A stretch of 20,668 nucleotides of DNA from SFTJ01 sp051871555 (GCA_051871555.1 JBJECZ010000145.1:1-20668), one strand, 5' to 3'; numbered from the stretch's first letter, positions 8,601 through 17,462 are shown. Program-made: numbers and translations. Notes: generated by a model not told the origin, from the sequence alone.

Positions 8601-10553
8601 TTAATCGAGATTCTCACATTCCTTTAGCCACAGCGCCGCACAAGCGTCGCTTGGCATGCGCCAGTCGCCACGCGGCGAGAGGCTGATGGCACCCACCTTT
8701 GGTCCGTCGGGCAAGCACGAGCGTTTGAACTGCTGGGCAAAGAAGCGGCGGCAGAATGTTGTGAGCCACTTTTTCAGCGTAGCGGCGTCGTATTCACCAG
8801 CGAAAGCATTCTTTGCCAAGAAATAAATTTTGCGCGGCGAATAGCCATACACCAGCATATTGTAGATGAAAAAGTCGTGCAATTCGTATGGGCCCACAAG
8901 GTCCTCAGTCTTTTGCTTGATGTTGCCCTGAGCGTCGGTAGGCGTAAGCTCGGGGCTGATTGGAGTGTCGACAATGTCGAGCAGCGTGACGCGACTATCT
9001 TCGCCCCATGCCTCAACAGCAACATTCTCGGCAATCCACTTCACCAAATATTTCACCAGAGTCTTGGCAATGCCGGCATTCACGCCGTACATCGACATGT
9101 GGTCGCCGTTGTAAGTGGCCCATCCGAGCGCCAGCTCCGAGAGGTCGCCGGTGCCAAGCACTATGCCGTTATATTTGTTGGCACAATCCATAAGAATCTG
9201 TGTGCGCTCGCGAGCCTGCGAGTTTTCGTAAGTGGCATCGTGCACATCGCTGCTGTGCTCAATGTCGTTGAAATGCTGCATCACGGCGTCGCGGATAGGA
9301 ATTTCCTTTATAGTGATGCCCATGGCACGCATCAGCGCGAGGGCGTTGCTCAGCGTGCGGTCGCTGGTGCCGAAGCCCGGCATGGTGATGCCAATGATGT
9401 TTCGGTTGTCGTAGCCGAGGCGGTGAAAAGCGCGTTCAGCAATTAGCAGAGCCAATGTTGAATCAAGTCCGCCCGACACGCCAATCACCAGGCTGCTCAC
9501 ATGTGTGTGCTGCAGGCGCCGCATAAGTCCCTCGGTTTGTATGTTGAAAATCTCCTCGCAACGGCGATGCAGTTTCTCGTCGTCGGCAGGAACAAACGGA
9601 TTCTTTTCGATGCTTCGGAGCACCTTGCCACAGCGGCAACCGTCGCCTACCACCATCGGCACCTCGCAATAGTCGGCACTCAAAGCAGCGGCGCTGTCGC
9701 AGAAACTGCTGTTAATCATTCGAGCATTGTTGATTCGCTCAATGTCGATGTCGGCAATCACCAGCTGCTCGTCGGTGCAGAACCGCTTGCCCATGTCAAT
9801 CACCTCGCCCAGCTCAGCCACGATGGCGTTGCCAGCAAAAACCAGGTCGGTGGTTGATTCGCCATAGCCGCACGACGAATATACATAAGCAGCCAGACAG
9901 CTGCCCGACTGATGGCGAATCAAATCCATCAGGCGGTCGTGCTTGCCCACGAGCTCGTTGGTTGCCGACAGGTTAACTATCACATTGGCTCCATTCACCG
10001 CAGCCTGCGTGCTTGGCGGCAGCGGTGCCCAAAGGTCCTCACAGATTTCACAAGCCACCTTGGCATCGCCTATGGCAAACAGCACATCGCAGCCAAACGG
10101 CACCTCACTGCCGCAAAGCACAATCGAAGCCTCGGCAGGCAACGTGACCGACGAGGCGAACCAGCGCTTCTCGTAGAACTCGCGATAATTGGGGATGTAG
10201 GTCTTAGGCACCACCCCAACCACCTTGCCGCCATTTATCATAACGGCACAGTTATACAATCTTCCGCCGTAGGCAATGGGAGCACCCACCACCACAGCAA
10301 TATGTTTGTCGGAAGTGGATTTGGCTATTCGCTCAATGGCATTCAAGGCGCCGCGCAGCAATGCGCTCTGACCAAACAGGTCGCCGCAGGTGTAACCCGT
10401 GACACACAGCTCGGGCATCACCAGCAACTGCACATCATTAAGGCACGCCTTTTCAATGCACTCCACAATGTGCTGTGCGTTTGCATCGCAATCTGCAACA
10501 TTCACTTTGGGCACGCCCGAAGCCACTCGCAACAATCCATAACACGATGTCAT
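8601..10553 (-). CDS. nadE: Glutamine-dependent NAD+ synthetase
   Basis: This 650-residue enzyme makes NAD+ from nicotinate adenine dinucleotide, ATP and glutamine. The N-terminal nitrilase-type glutaminase domain (about 1-290) shows the likely Glu-Lys-Cys triad at Glu48, Lys117 and Cys171, with spacing close to that of the characterised mycobacterial enzyme. The C-terminal synthetase domain has the ATP-pyrophosphatase loop SGGLDS at 360-365 and the GTGDLSELALGW motif. Release of ammonia in one domain and its use in the other is a family feature. The length is typical of the two-domain form. The gene is first in the leftward block. CinA, encoded further downstream, feeds the same pathway through nicotinate mononucleotide, but the genes are not adjacent. 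Confidence 0.97.
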   Translation of the reverse strand: MTSCYGLLRVASGVPKVNVADCDANAQHIVECIEKACLNDVQLLVMPELCVTGYTCGDLFGQSALLRGALNAIERIAKSTSDKHIAVVVGAPIAYGGRLYNCAVMINGGKVVGVVPKTYIPNYREFYEKRWFASSVTLPAEASIVLCGSEVPFGCDVLFAIGDAKVACEICEDLWAPLPPSTQAAVNGANVIVNLSATNELVGKHDRLMDLIRHQSGSCLAAYVYSSCGYGESTTDLVFAGNAIVAELGEVIDMGKRFCTDEQLVIADIDIERINNARMINSSFCDSAAALSADYCEVPMVVGDGCRCGKVLRSIEKNPFVPADDEKLHRRCEEIFNIQTEGLMRRLQHTHVSSLVIGVSGGLDSTLALLIAERAFHRLGYDNRNIIGITMPGFGTSDRTLSNALALMRAMGITIKEIPIRDAVMQHFNDIEHSSDVHDATYENSQARERTQILMDCANKYNGIVLGTGDLSELALGWATYNGDHMSMYGVNAGIAKTLVKYLVKWIAENVAVEAWGEDSRVTLLDIVDTPISPELTPTDAQGNIKQKTEDLVGPYELHDFFIYNMLVYGYSPRKIYFLAKNAFAGEYDAATLKKWLTTFCRRFFAQQFKRSCLPDGPKVGAISLSPRGDWRMPSDACAALWLKECENLD

Positions 10554-10601
10554 ATTCTAATCTTATGTTTTGTATGTTCGATATTTTCTAATATAAATCT
10601 T

Positions 10602-10610
10602 ACAAATTTA
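10602..10610 (-). promoter_or_regulatory. Candidate -7 box of the nadE promoter
   Basis: The minus strand reads TAAATTTGT, a full match to TAnnTTTG, 48 bp upstream of the nadE start codon. The nearest TTG on the -33 side is 2-3 nt further away than usual, so the match is less complete than at other promoters here. Confidence 0.5.
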
Positions 10611-10746
10611 CAAAATATTTTTGTGCCACAGGCAAGCATCACATAAAAATCAACATCAAGCCCCTCACTCATCGCTATTTTATCCACTATTATGGGAATC
10701 TTTAAAAAAAATTTCTCAAAAATATTTTTCACGAAATGAAAATTTA

Positions 10747-10779
10747 TTTGCCGTTTTACTACAAATTGTATATATTTGT
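10747..10779 (+). promoter_or_regulatory. Bacteroidota-type promoter for the PAS-protein gene
   Basis: TTTG at 10747-10750, a 20-nt spacer and TATATTTGT at 10771-10779 match the Bacteroidota consensus at both boxes. The predicted start is near 10785, giving a leader of about 80 nt before the ATG at 10865. Confidence 0.7.
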
Positions 10780-10864
10780 ATGTTGGTAAACATATCTATT
10801 TAGCTGAAACATATTATAATTTTAATATTTTGTTAATTTCGAGAATTTATTTATTGCCCATTCG

Positions 10865-12517
10865 ATGATAACCTTGCAAATACCCGACTGCCGAATGTTG
10901 TTTCTGACAATTAACATTCCCATGCCGATTGTGTTGTACACATTGTCGGCAATGATGGTCGTGGTGATGATACTGCTCATTATCATGCGCCGCAACATGC
11001 TGCGAATGCAACGCAATGCAAAAGCAATCATCGAAAAAGAATGCGAAAAAGCTCGAAACCAAGCCCACATCGGAGTATTAGAAACCGTACCGATGCCAAT
11101 TGCCGTCTACGACAGCACCGGCAAATGCATCTTCCTCAACTCGTGGTGCAAAAAAATCACAAGTCGCAGCAACACCAACGAAACACCCGACATATTCGAC
11201 TCGCAAATTCTCTCGAAAGAGAATTGCGAAAAACTGAAAAACGGCGAAAACGTGAGCGCCGACGCTTTCATCAACTACGACAACGACGAACTGACGATTT
11301 TCGGCAAGAAAGTTGACGGGAAATTGGCAATCCGATACACCATTCAGCGGGTGTACACCAATGACGGCAAAACCTTCAACTACATTCTTGCCATCAGCGA
11401 CATCACTCACGACTATGCCCAACAGCAACGCACCAAAGACTTGCAGACGCTGTTGAGCGATTGTCTGCAGCTCACGGGCATCGCTGCTTACATCTACGAT
11501 GTTGCTCGAGATAAATACTACCGATTTAAAGGTTCCGACATCATACAACTGCCGTTCAATGCCGAATATGTTTTTCAACACATCTCACCACAATATCGCG
11601 GCCAGTACATCGAAATGTTTCTGCGCGTGAAAAACGGCGAAATATCCACCGACCGTCGCTGCTACTCGCTGATTTCGTCGACCAACAACAAACCGTATTT
11701 CGTAGAGACATTCACCTACGGCACAACCGACGTTTCGGGAAAAGTAACTCGCATCTTGCAAACCATTCGCAACGTCACCGAAAACCAAGAGAAATTGTAC
11801 GAACTAAAGAGCCTTAAGCACATTTTGGGCAAAGCGTTGCCGATTGCAGGAATCGTTGCTTGGCGCTACGACGTTAGCACACACCGCTTTATGCGCACTA
11901 ATTTCGCCGCTTTTTCAAACAGCTCATCGTTCGACGAGATTTGTGCCAACATTCATCCCGACGACCGCAACAAAGTGATTGCGGCATTCAACAAGCTGCT
12001 ACAAGGCGAAGCAAGCAATGCCCACCTCACCATTCGCATGGCTTTGCAAAATGCCGACTGGCTGTCACATGAAATATTTGCCATACCAATGCATAACGAC
12101 ATCGGCAGCGTGTCGGCTATCATAGGAATTCGCCGCGATATAAGCGAAGAAAACGAGGTAGAAAACCGGCTTAAAGAGATTCGCAAAAAAGCAACAGCTC
12201 TGGTTGAAGTTGCCGGTATTGGGTTGTTTGTATATAACAGTATCGACAAATCACTAATAACTTATTCCCACAAAACGGGTCGCCATCCATACGACAACGT
12301 AAACCGATATATTGAAATGGTGCATCCCGACGACAAAAACATCATTCTTGACATTTTCAATAAAGTCGACAACCAACAAATAGAAGACTTCAGGGTAAGA
12401 TTAAAAGCGCGTGCCAACAAGAATGAAGAATACCGCACTGTGGAGTTTTGTGGCAAAGCATACGAATATAATCAAAACACCCCTACTAATTACATTGCTT
12501 TTATAAAGAATGTATAG
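10865..12517 (+). CDS. Membrane-anchored multi-PAS protein without an output domain
   Basis: The 550-residue product has one membrane segment (about 20-41), a basic stop-transfer (RRNMLRMQR), and then four PAS-like units at about 68-185, 200-308, 323-430 and 446-550. The first three end in the PAS-to-linker pattern (ILAISDITHDY, QTIRNVTENQE, GIRRDISEEN) followed by short helical linkers. HPDD loops occur in units 3 and 4. The chain stops at FIKNV, where such proteins normally continue into a histidine kinase, GGDEF or other output. The 29 bp before the next gene hold no remnant of one. PAS domains sense ligands, redox state or light, or mediate dimerisation; no cofactor residue can be assigned here. 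The methionine at residue 11 or 20 could be the true start. Downstream is a glycosyltransferase, probably co-transcribed. Confidence 0.8.
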   Translation: MITLQIPDCRMLFLTINIPMPIVLYTLSAMMVVVMILLIIMRRNMLRMQRNAKAIIEKECEKARNQAHIGVLETVPMPIAVYDSTGKCIFLNSWCKKITSRSNTNETPDIFDSQILSKENCEKLKNGENVSADAFINYDNDELTIFGKKVDGKLAIRYTIQRVYTNDGKTFNYILAISDITHDYAQQQRTKDLQTLLSDCLQLTGIAAYIYDVARDKYYRFKGSDIIQLPFNAEYVFQHISPQYRGQYIEMFLRVKNGEISTDRRCYSLISSTNNKPYFVETFTYGTTDVSGKVTRILQTIRNVTENQEKLYELKSLKHILGKALPIAGIVAWRYDVSTHRFMRTNFAAFSNSSSFDEICANIHPDDRNKVIAAFNKLLQGEASNAHLTIRMALQNADWLSHEIFAIPMHNDIGSVSAIIGIRRDISEENEVENRLKEIRKKATALVEVAGIGLFVYNSIDKSLITYSHKTGRHPYDNVNRYIEMVHPDDKNIILDIFNKVDNQQIEDFRVRLKARANKNEEYRTVEFCGKAYEYNQNTPTNYIAFIKNV

Positions 12518-12546
12518 CAAACTTATCATCACACGCAACACCTGCA

Positions 12547-13527
12547 ATGAGCCAACAAAAACCCATAGTTTCAATAATTACACCCGTATATAACTCCGAA
12601 CAATTTCTCGGGCAATGCCTGCAATCGCTGTTTGCACAGACTATTGCTCATCAAATCGAATATATCTTCATCGACGATGCAAGCACCGACAATTGCCCTC
12701 GCATGCTAAAAAGTGCCGCCAAGCAGCACGGCAACCTCAACATCAAGGTATTAATCAACACAACAAATCAAGGCTCGGCTGCCACCCGAAACTCAGGCAT
12801 CCGTCTTGCTCAAGGCAAATATCTGATGTTCGTCGACTGCGACGACTGGATTGAGCCCGATATGGCTGAAACACTGCTGCATGCTGCCACAAGCAACAAT
12901 GCCGACGTGGTGGCGTCGCCCTTTTTCATCAATAACGGGAACAATCAGCAGGTGATGCGGTTTGCCGGCCCATGCCTAAAAATCGACATTAACCATGCGC
13001 CAATCAACGTGCTGCACTTTTCGCTCTGCAACAAGCTCACTCGGCGCTCACTAATCGTCGACAACAACCTGTTTGCCGCCGACAATCGCAACTGCTGGGA
13101 AGACCTTTCGACTTGCTGCCGTGCATTGGCGCTTGCCCGACGTAACATCGTGGTGAATATTCCTCTCTATCACTATCGGGTCAACCCCGACAGCCAAACT
13201 CATCAAAACCACAAAAGGCGCCTTGACGACCATCTGTTTTATGCCCGACTAATCGACGAATGGTTTCGCAATCAAGGCGACGAATTCCACAATAAGCACC
13301 GCTCGTTTTTGCTTCATCTGAAGTTCGCAGCAAAAATTAAAATGCTGCGAGGCGAACCAGTTGAAATCACTCGTTGGAAAACCACCTTTGCCGAAGTAAA
13401 CCGCCACATCATCGATGCTACGCAAACCATTGCGCTGCCCTACCGCATTGCATTTATTTTGCTTGCACTCTGCCCTGCACCGCTCGCCATTGCCGCTGCA
13501 CGTCTCCTGCGCCGCAACGCACTCTAA
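12547..13527 (+). CDS. Family 2 glycosyltransferase
   Basis: The 326-residue product opens with the GT-A nucleotide-sugar fold signature VSIITPVYNSEQFLGQCLQSL and IDDAST. It has a DxD metal site at Asp97-Asp99 within VDCDDW. The C-terminal third is variable, with a hydrophobic stretch near 299-318 (FILLALCPAPLAIAAARLL) that could associate with the membrane. Relatives transfer a sugar from a nucleotide donor to a glycan or lipid acceptor in capsule, LPS or exopolysaccharide synthesis; the donor and acceptor here cannot be read from sequence. It lies 29 bp after the PAS gene on the same strand with no promoter or terminator between them. No other polysaccharide genes are nearby, so it is an orphan rather than part of a locus. 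Confidence 0.9.
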   Translation: MSQQKPIVSIITPVYNSEQFLGQCLQSLFAQTIAHQIEYIFIDDASTDNCPRMLKSAAKQHGNLNIKVLINTTNQGSAATRNSGIRLAQGKYLMFVDCDDWIEPDMAETLLHAATSNNADVVASPFFINNGNNQQVMRFAGPCLKIDINHAPINVLHFSLCNKLTRRSLIVDNNLFAADNRNCWEDLSTCCRALALARRNIVVNIPLYHYRVNPDSQTHQNHKRRLDDHLFYARLIDEWFRNQGDEFHNKHRSFLLHLKFAAKIKMLRGEPVEITRWKTTFAEVNRHIIDATQTIALPYRIAFILLALCPAPLAIAAARLLRRNAL

Positions 13528-13553
13528 AAAAACATCTTAAACACCATACTACG

Positions 13554-13589
13554 AAAAAAAATCCCCGGCTCAAATAAAGAACCGAGGAT
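13554..13589 (-). terminator. Rho-independent terminator of pfp
   Basis: On the minus strand, 13589-13579 pairs with 13571-13561 as an 11-bp stem with two G-U pairs around a 7-nt loop, followed by eight T residues. The G-U pairs become A-C mismatches on the plus strand, so it serves pfp, whose stop is 84 bp upstream of the stem. Confidence 0.9.
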
Positions 13590-13620
13590 ATGCAAGCTGT
13601 GAGTAAGGATTTATAAACAT

Positions 13621-13654
13621 CATTGCCGCTCGCCATTAGTGGGAGTCGGCAATG
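13621..13654 (-). other. Strong stem-loop in the pfp 3' untranslated region
   Basis: Positions 13621-13628 (CATTGCCG) pair perfectly with 13647-13654. The stem continues through CTC/GAG and CCA/TGG to a TTAG tetraloop. It has no T-run on either strand, so it is not an obvious terminator. It lies between the pfp stop and the true terminator and may protect the mRNA end or act as a processing site. Confidence 0.6.
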
Positions 13655-13672
13655 AAATAAAATCGAAATTAA

Positions 13673-15328
13673 TTACTTGCCGCCTTGCTCGTAGTAGAGA
13701 GTGCGCGAAGTCTGGTCGCAAACTTCAGCAGGGCCAAAGTATTGAATTGGACCAGGATAGAGGTAGCAAGTGTTCAAAGCCCATTCTTCACGCTTCGAAG
13801 CGAACTTGTTGAATGGTTTGCCATCGAGGTCAACCAAAGCCTTTTGGATAACTGGCTTCATTTCGCCATTGCGACGTTCCATGTTCATCATCATTGTGAT
13901 AGGAATACCACCCGCAATCCATTGAACCGAAGGCTTGGTGAGGTTGCGAACCGACGACATATAGCCTGTAGCACCGCAGTTAACCAATTGAGCTGCGTTG
14001 TAACCCAATGCGTAGCAGTAGTCGGCATCGAAGTTTGATGGAGCAGCGCAACGGCCTTCGTAACCAAAGAAGTGGTGCAGTGGCGAGAACTTGCCAACAT
14101 ATTCACCGGCTTCCTTCATTTCCTTGAGCTTGTTGCCAACCATTTCGCTAAGCAACTTTTCGGTTTCGATGAGCGAAACTTGCACGTTGCCATGAGGGTC
14201 GCGGTCGAGTGTAAGCTGACGAGCTACACCGGCAGGCAGGCTCTTGAACGAAGCAGCATTGGCTTCGCTGAGGTTGCTGAGCACAAATTCGCGTTGTGCA
14301 GCGGCATCCAAGCCGGCAAACTCAGGATGAGCAGCGAGCAAGTCGTTGAGTTCGGCAATAAGCGCCTTCATTGCAGGGATGAATTCAATCAAGCCCTCAG
14401 GAATGAGCACTGTACCAAAGTTGTCGCCCTTAGCAGCACGCTTAGCAACCACACCGGCAATGTCGGCAACAATTGCGTCGAGCGTCATATTCTTAGCTTC
14501 AACCTCTTCAGAGATGATGCAGTAGTTAGGCTGAGTTTGGAGAGCACATTCAAGAGCGATATGCGAAGCCGAACGGCCCATCAGCTTGATGAAGTGCCAA
14601 TATTTCTTTGCAGAGTTGCAGTCGCGTTGGATGTTTCCGATAACCTCCGAATAAACCTTAGTGGCAGTGTCGAAACCAAACGAAGTTTCAATCAAACCGT
14701 TCTTCAAGTCACCGTCGATAGTCTTCGGGCAGCCAATCACTTGAATGCCAACATTCTTAGCCTTGTAGTATTCGGCGAGCACACAAGCATTGGTGTTAGA
14801 ATCGTCACCACCAATGATTACAACAGCCTTGATGTTGAGTTCCTTGAGAATAACAAGGCCTTTTTCGAATTGTTCCGGCTTTTCAAGCTTTGTACGGCCC
14901 GAACCAATGATGTCGAAACCACCGGTGTTGCGATATTCGTCGATAATCTCCGATGTAAGCTCAACATAATTGTGGTCAACCAAACCGCCGGGGCCCATCA
15001 AGAAACCATACAAACGATTAGCCTTGTTGATAGCCTTGATGCCATCAAACAAACCGCTAATCACGTTATGTCCACCAGGAGCTTGACCACCCGACAAAAT
15101 AACGCCCACGTTGAACTGAGCACCAGCCAACTTGCTTTGCTTTGGGTCTTTTTCGAATGTCAACTCAGGAAGTCCATAAGTGTTTGGAAACAAAGCTTTG
15201 ATTTCTTCTTGGTCGGCTACCGACTGAGTTGGTTCACCCTTTACAGCCTTTACAGCGCCCCACAACGACGAAGGCAGCTTTGGCTGATATTGAGAGCGAG
15301 CCATTTGCAATGCACTTTTTTTTGCCAT
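13673..15328 (-). CDS. pfp: Pyrophosphate--fructose-6-phosphate 1-phosphotransferase
   Basis: This 551-residue enzyme reversibly phosphorylates fructose 6-phosphate to the 1,6-bisphosphate using pyrophosphate in place of ATP, in cytoplasmic glycolysis and gluconeogenesis. The phosphofructokinase fold is clear from GVILSGGQAPGGHN (75-88). GGDDSNT at 173-179 carries the second Asp in place of Gly that marks pyrophosphate users. PKTIDGDLKN at 201-210 has the Lys typical of PPi enzymes and the catalytic Asp. MGRSASH follows at 250-256. The length of about 550 fits the long PFP clade found in Bacteroidota and plants rather than the 320-residue ATP enzyme. The gene is monocistronic, with its own promoter and terminator. 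The name is secure; the reversibility is family knowledge. Confidence 0.96.
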   Translation of the reverse strand: MAKKSALQMARSQYQPKLPSSLWGAVKAVKGEPTQSVADQEEIKALFPNTYGLPELTFEKDPKQSKLAGAQFNVGVILSGGQAPGGHNVISGLFDGIKAINKANRLYGFLMGPGGLVDHNYVELTSEIIDEYRNTGGFDIIGSGRTKLEKPEQFEKGLVILKELNIKAVVIIGGDDSNTNACVLAEYYKAKNVGIQVIGCPKTIDGDLKNGLIETSFGFDTATKVYSEVIGNIQRDCNSAKKYWHFIKLMGRSASHIALECALQTQPNYCIISEEVEAKNMTLDAIVADIAGVVAKRAAKGDNFGTVLIPEGLIEFIPAMKALIAELNDLLAAHPEFAGLDAAAQREFVLSNLSEANAASFKSLPAGVARQLTLDRDPHGNVQVSLIETEKLLSEMVGNKLKEMKEAGEYVGKFSPLHHFFGYEGRCAAPSNFDADYCYALGYNAAQLVNCGATGYMSSVRNLTKPSVQWIAGGIPITMMMNMERRNGEMKPVIQKALVDLDGKPFNKFASKREEWALNTCYLYPGPIQYFGPAEVCDQTSRTLYYEQGGK

Positions 15329-15400
15329 TTTTGTTTAATTAATTTATTATAGATTTTTTTGATACCAATCACAATCTTCAATACAACGATAGGAACCGGC

Positions 15401-15440
15401 AAATGCCCTCTTCTAACATGCCCAGTGCATGGCGGCATTT
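15401..15440 (-). promoter_or_regulatory. Stem-loop at the predicted 5' end of pfp mRNA
   Basis: Positions 15434-15440 pair with 15401-15407 (7 bp, GGCATTT/AAATGCC). Inside, 15427-15431 pairs with 15417-15421 around a 5-nt loop. The predicted transcription start falls at about 15438, so the mRNA would begin with this structure and then run about 70 nt of AT-rich leader to the ATG. Confidence 0.5.
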
Positions 15441-15443
15441 CAA

Positions 15444-15475
15444 GCAAAGCCTATCATTGCAAATTCATTTGCAAA
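15444..15475 (-). promoter_or_regulatory. Candidate pfp promoter
   Basis: The minus strand has TTTG at 15475-15472, 18 nt, then TAGGCTTTGC at 15453-15444. The -7 box carries one extra base relative to TAnnTTTG, so the fit is good but not exact. It sits in the 215-bp gap between the helicase stop and pfp, 116 bp from the pfp start. Confidence 0.5.
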
Positions 15476-15543
15476 TTTCGCAAAAAATCTTCAGTTAAAC
15501 AACACTTTGCATTGTTAAATATCTTTTATTAAGCATTATCGGT

Positions 15544-17289
15544 TTACACCCTCGTCACACGCTGCGACGACAGCATACGGCTAATGTGGCGGTAGTTATC
15601 GGCGTCGAGCTCTTGCATGCGTTTCACGTTTGCCAGGATTATCAGTTTGCTTTTTGCACGCGAAAAAGCCACGTTAAGCTTGTTAGGATTATACAAGAAG
15701 TCAGCCATCTCCATTGCATATTCGGCATCGCCGGCTGTCATGGAATAGATAATCACTTCGCGCTCCTGTCCCTGCATCTTGTCCACAGTGTCGACAGCCA
15801 CCTGCAGCTTATCGGATTCATCGATGCCATCAAGCTTCCTTATTGCTCGCCGCACCGCTGCCACCTGTGCCCTGAAGGGCGCAATCACTGCCACATCTTT
15901 TGCTTCAAGTCCTTTGTTGATATATTCTGCCACAATGGCGGCGGCAGCCTCTGCCTCTACCTCCGACGCCTGAAGCCCATCGTCGTCGACATCGTGCAGC
16001 ACAATGGGTGCATCGAAACTATACAACTTGTCGTTGCATATCACCTTATCGCCGCAGCCCTGACTGGCTGGCTCTACCATGCCATCGTAAAACAGTTCCG
16101 ACACAAACTCGCAAATGGGCGCGCACATTCTGAAACTGCGATTGAGCAAAGTGTAGTTGCCCGGTTGCAAAAGCTCCTCAAATGCCGACAGTCGCAAGCA
16201 CTCAGGCACATCTTCGCTCGCCATGATTGGTGCCAGTTGCTTGTGGTCGCCTGCCATTATCACCTTTTTGCCTTTAACCATTCCCATCATTGCCAACGGT
16301 ATGGTCATCTGACCTGCTTCGTCGATGATGAGCGTGTCGAACTCCAAATCTCTCGCGCGACTTGTGTAAAGGCTATGCGGAGTCAATCCAACCAGCCAAC
16401 CTTCTTCTAAATCATTAAGATATTCAGTATTGAGATGCGAAATGTTTGGTATATGATACTCTTGGTCTTCAATCATTTTGGTGAAACGTGGCGCATGGTA
16501 GCTCTGGCCAACCTTAAATAAATGGCTAAACGCAAACATCTTGGCTGTTTGAATAAGCGCATTGTTCACCGCCATGTGGTTAGGACCCACAACCACCACC
16601 TTGCGTTTGAGAAACATAACCTCGGCAAGAATAATAATCGCAAGCACAAACGACTTGCCGGTGCCCGGAGGCCCCTGAACCAGATAATAATCGTCGGCAG
16701 CTACACTGTTCACCACCGCCTCGCGCTGATTGGGCGTGAGTTCAACGCCTAAAACATCTTGGAGTTTTTCCAAGATGTATTCAGCCGCTTCAACATCGCC
16801 AAAACTGGGCTCCTTGTGGCTATTAAACAGCAAGTCGGTCCAAAACTCACCTTCACTCGGCAAATCACCAGTGAAATTGTTGAACACATTCGCCCGCAAG
16901 TCTACGTTATTCTTGTCAAGCACAAGAAATTTATCGTGATAATAATCAACCCCTACATGCAAATTTCTTGGGAACACACTCAAATATGCCACATTTTCAC
17001 CTTCATATTCATACAACGTACATTCAATTCCTAAGGCATCGCCATCTTCGTGCAAAAACAGGCAGTCACCTTCTTTGAAATCGGAAAGATTGCGCTTGAA
17101 GCTTACCTTCAAAATCAAATTACCTTCTTCCGATTCACTACTATAGTTCTTGTCAACGGTGACATTGTCAATTGCCTTGCGTTTTCTTATGCGTTCTTTC
17201 AAAGGCAAACTCATTGTTGCCTCCCAATTTGCCTTCTGTGCCTCGGCTTCGGCATCGAAAAACTCACGTATTGATTTATTCTCAATCAT
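15544..17289 (-). CDS. UPF1-like SF1 DNA/RNA helicase
   Basis: The 581-residue product is an AAA_11/AAA_12 helicase of the DNA2/NAM7 (UPF1-like) group. In order it shows the Q-motif LTPNQREAV near 184, Walker A GPPGTGKS at 206-213, Walker B DEAGQ at 323-327, motif III GDHKQL at 348-353, motif IV around NRSFRM at 383-388, motif V TVDKMQGQE, and motif VI NVAFSRAK at 539-546. All ATPase motifs are intact, so an active 5'-3' helicase is expected. The N-terminal 180 residues form the OB/stalk-type region; no nuclease or zinc domain is present. These stand-alone helicases are common in Bacteroidales, but their substrate is not settled. It follows the 55-residue basic protein by only 5 bp and is probably translated from the same mRNA. 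Confidence 0.93.
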   Translation of the reverse strand: MIENKSIREFFDAEAEAQKANWEATMSLPLKERIRKRKAIDNVTVDKNYSSESEEGNLILKVSFKRNLSDFKEGDCLFLHEDGDALGIECTLYEYEGENVAYLSVFPRNLHVGVDYYHDKFLVLDKNNVDLRANVFNNFTGDLPSEGEFWTDLLFNSHKEPSFGDVEAAEYILEKLQDVLGVELTPNQREAVVNSVAADDYYLVQGPPGTGKSFVLAIIILAEVMFLKRKVVVVGPNHMAVNNALIQTAKMFAFSHLFKVGQSYHAPRFTKMIEDQEYHIPNISHLNTEYLNDLEEGWLVGLTPHSLYTSRARDLEFDTLIIDEAGQMTIPLAMMGMVKGKKVIMAGDHKQLAPIMASEDVPECLRLSAFEELLQPGNYTLLNRSFRMCAPICEFVSELFYDGMVEPASQGCGDKVICNDKLYSFDAPIVLHDVDDDGLQASEVEAEAAAAIVAEYINKGLEAKDVAVIAPFRAQVAAVRRAIRKLDGIDESDKLQVAVDTVDKMQGQEREVIIYSMTAGDAEYAMEMADFLYNPNKLNVAFSRAKSKLIILANVKRMQELDADNYRHISRMLSSQRVTRV

Positions 17290-17294
17290 AGCTT

Positions 17295-17462
17295 TTATTT
17301 CTTGCCAAAAATTTTGTCGATTACTGCTTCGCCCACTTTGCGTTCAATGCCGGCTTTGGTGGTGGGTATGCCCGTAGCCTTGGTGAAACGGCGTTTCAGC
17401 GCTGTGATGCCAAGCGCTCTTTTCAGCGAAAAACTCAGTCCCGGAATCTTTGTGTTGCTCAT
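17295..17462 (-). CDS. Small basic protein of unknown function (55 aa)
   Basis: The product starts MSNTKIPGLSFSLKRALG and ends in FGKK. It carries 13 Lys/Arg against 3 acidic residues, with no signal peptide or membrane segment, so nucleic-acid or ribosome binding is possible but not shown. A longer in-frame start at 17531 exists, but a clear promoter box lies at 17502-17510 inside that extension, so the ATG at 17462 is preferred. The stop is 5 bp before the helicase ATG, implying co-transcription. The PGLSFSLKRALG...ATGIPTT pattern resembles small Bacteroidales hypotheticals that I recall only vaguely. I do not recognise a function. Confidence 0.75.
   Translation of the reverse strand: MSNTKIPGLSFSLKRALGITALKRRFTKATGIPTTKAGIERKVGEAVIDKIFGKK

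Larger units (their letters stand above)
10554..10864. other. AT-rich divergent intergenic region
   Basis: This 311-bp region separates the start of nadE (leftward) from the PAS-protein gene (rightward). It holds one TAnnTTTG-type promoter in each direction. No RNA gene, repeat or convincing small coding region is visible in the rest. Confidence 0.7.

Noticed and set aside
14072..15352. 426-codon open frame opposite pfp
   Set aside because: It is antisense to a fully recognisable PFP enzyme, and its own translation has no family features.
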